From assembly GCA_030680075.1 (NCBI GenBank), contig JAUXWR010000327.1, positions 21,747 to 85,746 of the forward strand: a stretch of DNA of 64,000 bases, written 5' to 3'. Positions 63,555-64,000 of the stretch are shown in pieces; positions within the stretch are counted from its first letter, which is position 1; every line of letters starts with the position of its first letter. The position numbers were made by a program, and so were the translations under genes. The notes beneath the pieces are model-generated. The model was not told where the DNA came from and ran no database searches. It was given only the letters and a program-made list of their open reading frames with translations. This DNA comes from Legionella sp. (GTDB taxonomy: Bacteria > Pseudomonadota > Gammaproteobacteria > Legionellales > Legionellaceae).

Positions 63555-64000
63555 CTAAAATCGAAATCCGCGTCCTTTTAACGCTTGAAACAAGGATTCA
63601 ATCTCCCAATGGCGCAAATAACATGCGACAGCATTTTTAGGGTGTTGGTTTGTAACGATTATCATGAGTTCTTCTCGAGAATTTTTACTGCGCGCCAAGC
63701 AAAGTGGCTGTCCGAACACATGTACTCGCATATCAAAAATCTGTTGTTGAAAAGGGGCCAGATGTGAAAATAACTGGGCAGACGTTTTAAATTTTTTACG
63801 TCCGATGCATACATCCATATTCCCTTTAATACGTAAATAGAAAGGAATTTTTTCATCAACAAGCCATGCAATAAGCGTCTTATTAGGAAATTCTCTATCC
63901 GCAAGAATACCTTGAATTCGTTCTTTGCCGAAGAGATTGGTAAATCTTGAGATGAGTGATTTCTTTCATATATATATCTCCTTTTTCGCGAATCGAAGTA
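63555..64000 (-). pseudogene. IS4-family transposase, frameshifted and cut by the window end
   Basis: One minus-strand frame reads KKSLISRFTNLFGKERIQG, ILADREFPNKTLIAWLVDEK and IPFYLRIKGN, then ...CYLRHWEIESLFQALKGRGF. This is the C-terminal half of an IS4 transposase with the second DDE Asp in ADREF and the YxxRWxIE-type Glu in LRHWEIE. Upstream, near 63960, the frame breaks: the family's preceding KG(N/D) segment (EKGDIYMKE) is in another frame, so a single-base indel is present. The normal C-terminal tail after KGRGF is also lost (TAG at 63555). No terminal repeats were found. Confidence 0.75.

Overview
The window is about 64 kb of roughly 40% G+C gammaproteobacterial DNA that looks like a Legionella or close relative. 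Four signs point there: the surE-nlpD-rpoS-hmgA-yebC-ruvC-ruvA run, a myo-inositol operon with a fused iolCB gene, several large eukaryote-interaction-type proteins of the Dot/Icm effector kind inserted between housekeeping genes, and short palindromic repeats at many gene ends. Assignment to the genus is inference from gene content; no search was run.

Layout. 1-7996 is core: the end of a PDZ/HtrA-like protease, pyrE, a cold-shock protein, a short-chain dehydrogenase, an LplT-like lysophospholipid transporter, hemF, an orphan FlgD-like protein, a GIY-YIG protein and a DUF2130 nuclease-like protein. 8170-22928 is accessory: a two-gene unit of a CX5R phosphatase-like effector candidate and an APH-type kinase, a nucleotidyltransferase, a P1B ATPase, an outer-membrane barrel, two tandem secreted paralogues, acetyltransferases, a persulfide-dioxygenase-like enzyme, an APC permease, three gene remnants and a MITE-like palindrome. 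23394-26435 is a three-gene Zorya type II anti-phage locus (zorA-zorB-zorE), next to the 3' end of a tRNA-Arg(CCU) gene at 26654-26730, a typical integration site.

26772-45553 alternates core genes with two large effector candidates: ETF-ubiquinone oxidoreductase, a lipase-like membrane effector candidate, a methyltransferase, a 3-methyladenine glycosylase, a chagasin-like inhibitor, malic enzyme, RhlE, a lipoprotein, surE, nlpD, rpoS, hmgA, yebC-ruvC-ruvA, a second effector candidate in the place where ruvB often sits, and a carotenoid-hydratase-like membrane protein.

45710-55216 is a compact purine operon, purL-purM-purQ(+PurS-like tail)-purC-purF-purD-purN-purE. It covers most of the path from PRPP to the carboxylated aminoimidazole nucleotide and SAICAR; purK, purB and purH are not in the window. 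55332-62549, on the minus strand, is iolT-iolG-iolCB-iolD-iolE: inositol uptake, oxidation, dehydration, ring opening, isomerisation and phosphorylation. The window closes with an unknown gene and a frameshifted IS4-family transposase running off the end.

The most notable items are the Zorya locus at the tRNA gene, the phosphatase/kinase pair at 8.2-11.2 kb, the PurQ protein with a tandem PurS-like tail, and at least four different palindromic repeat families, several with nested symmetry.
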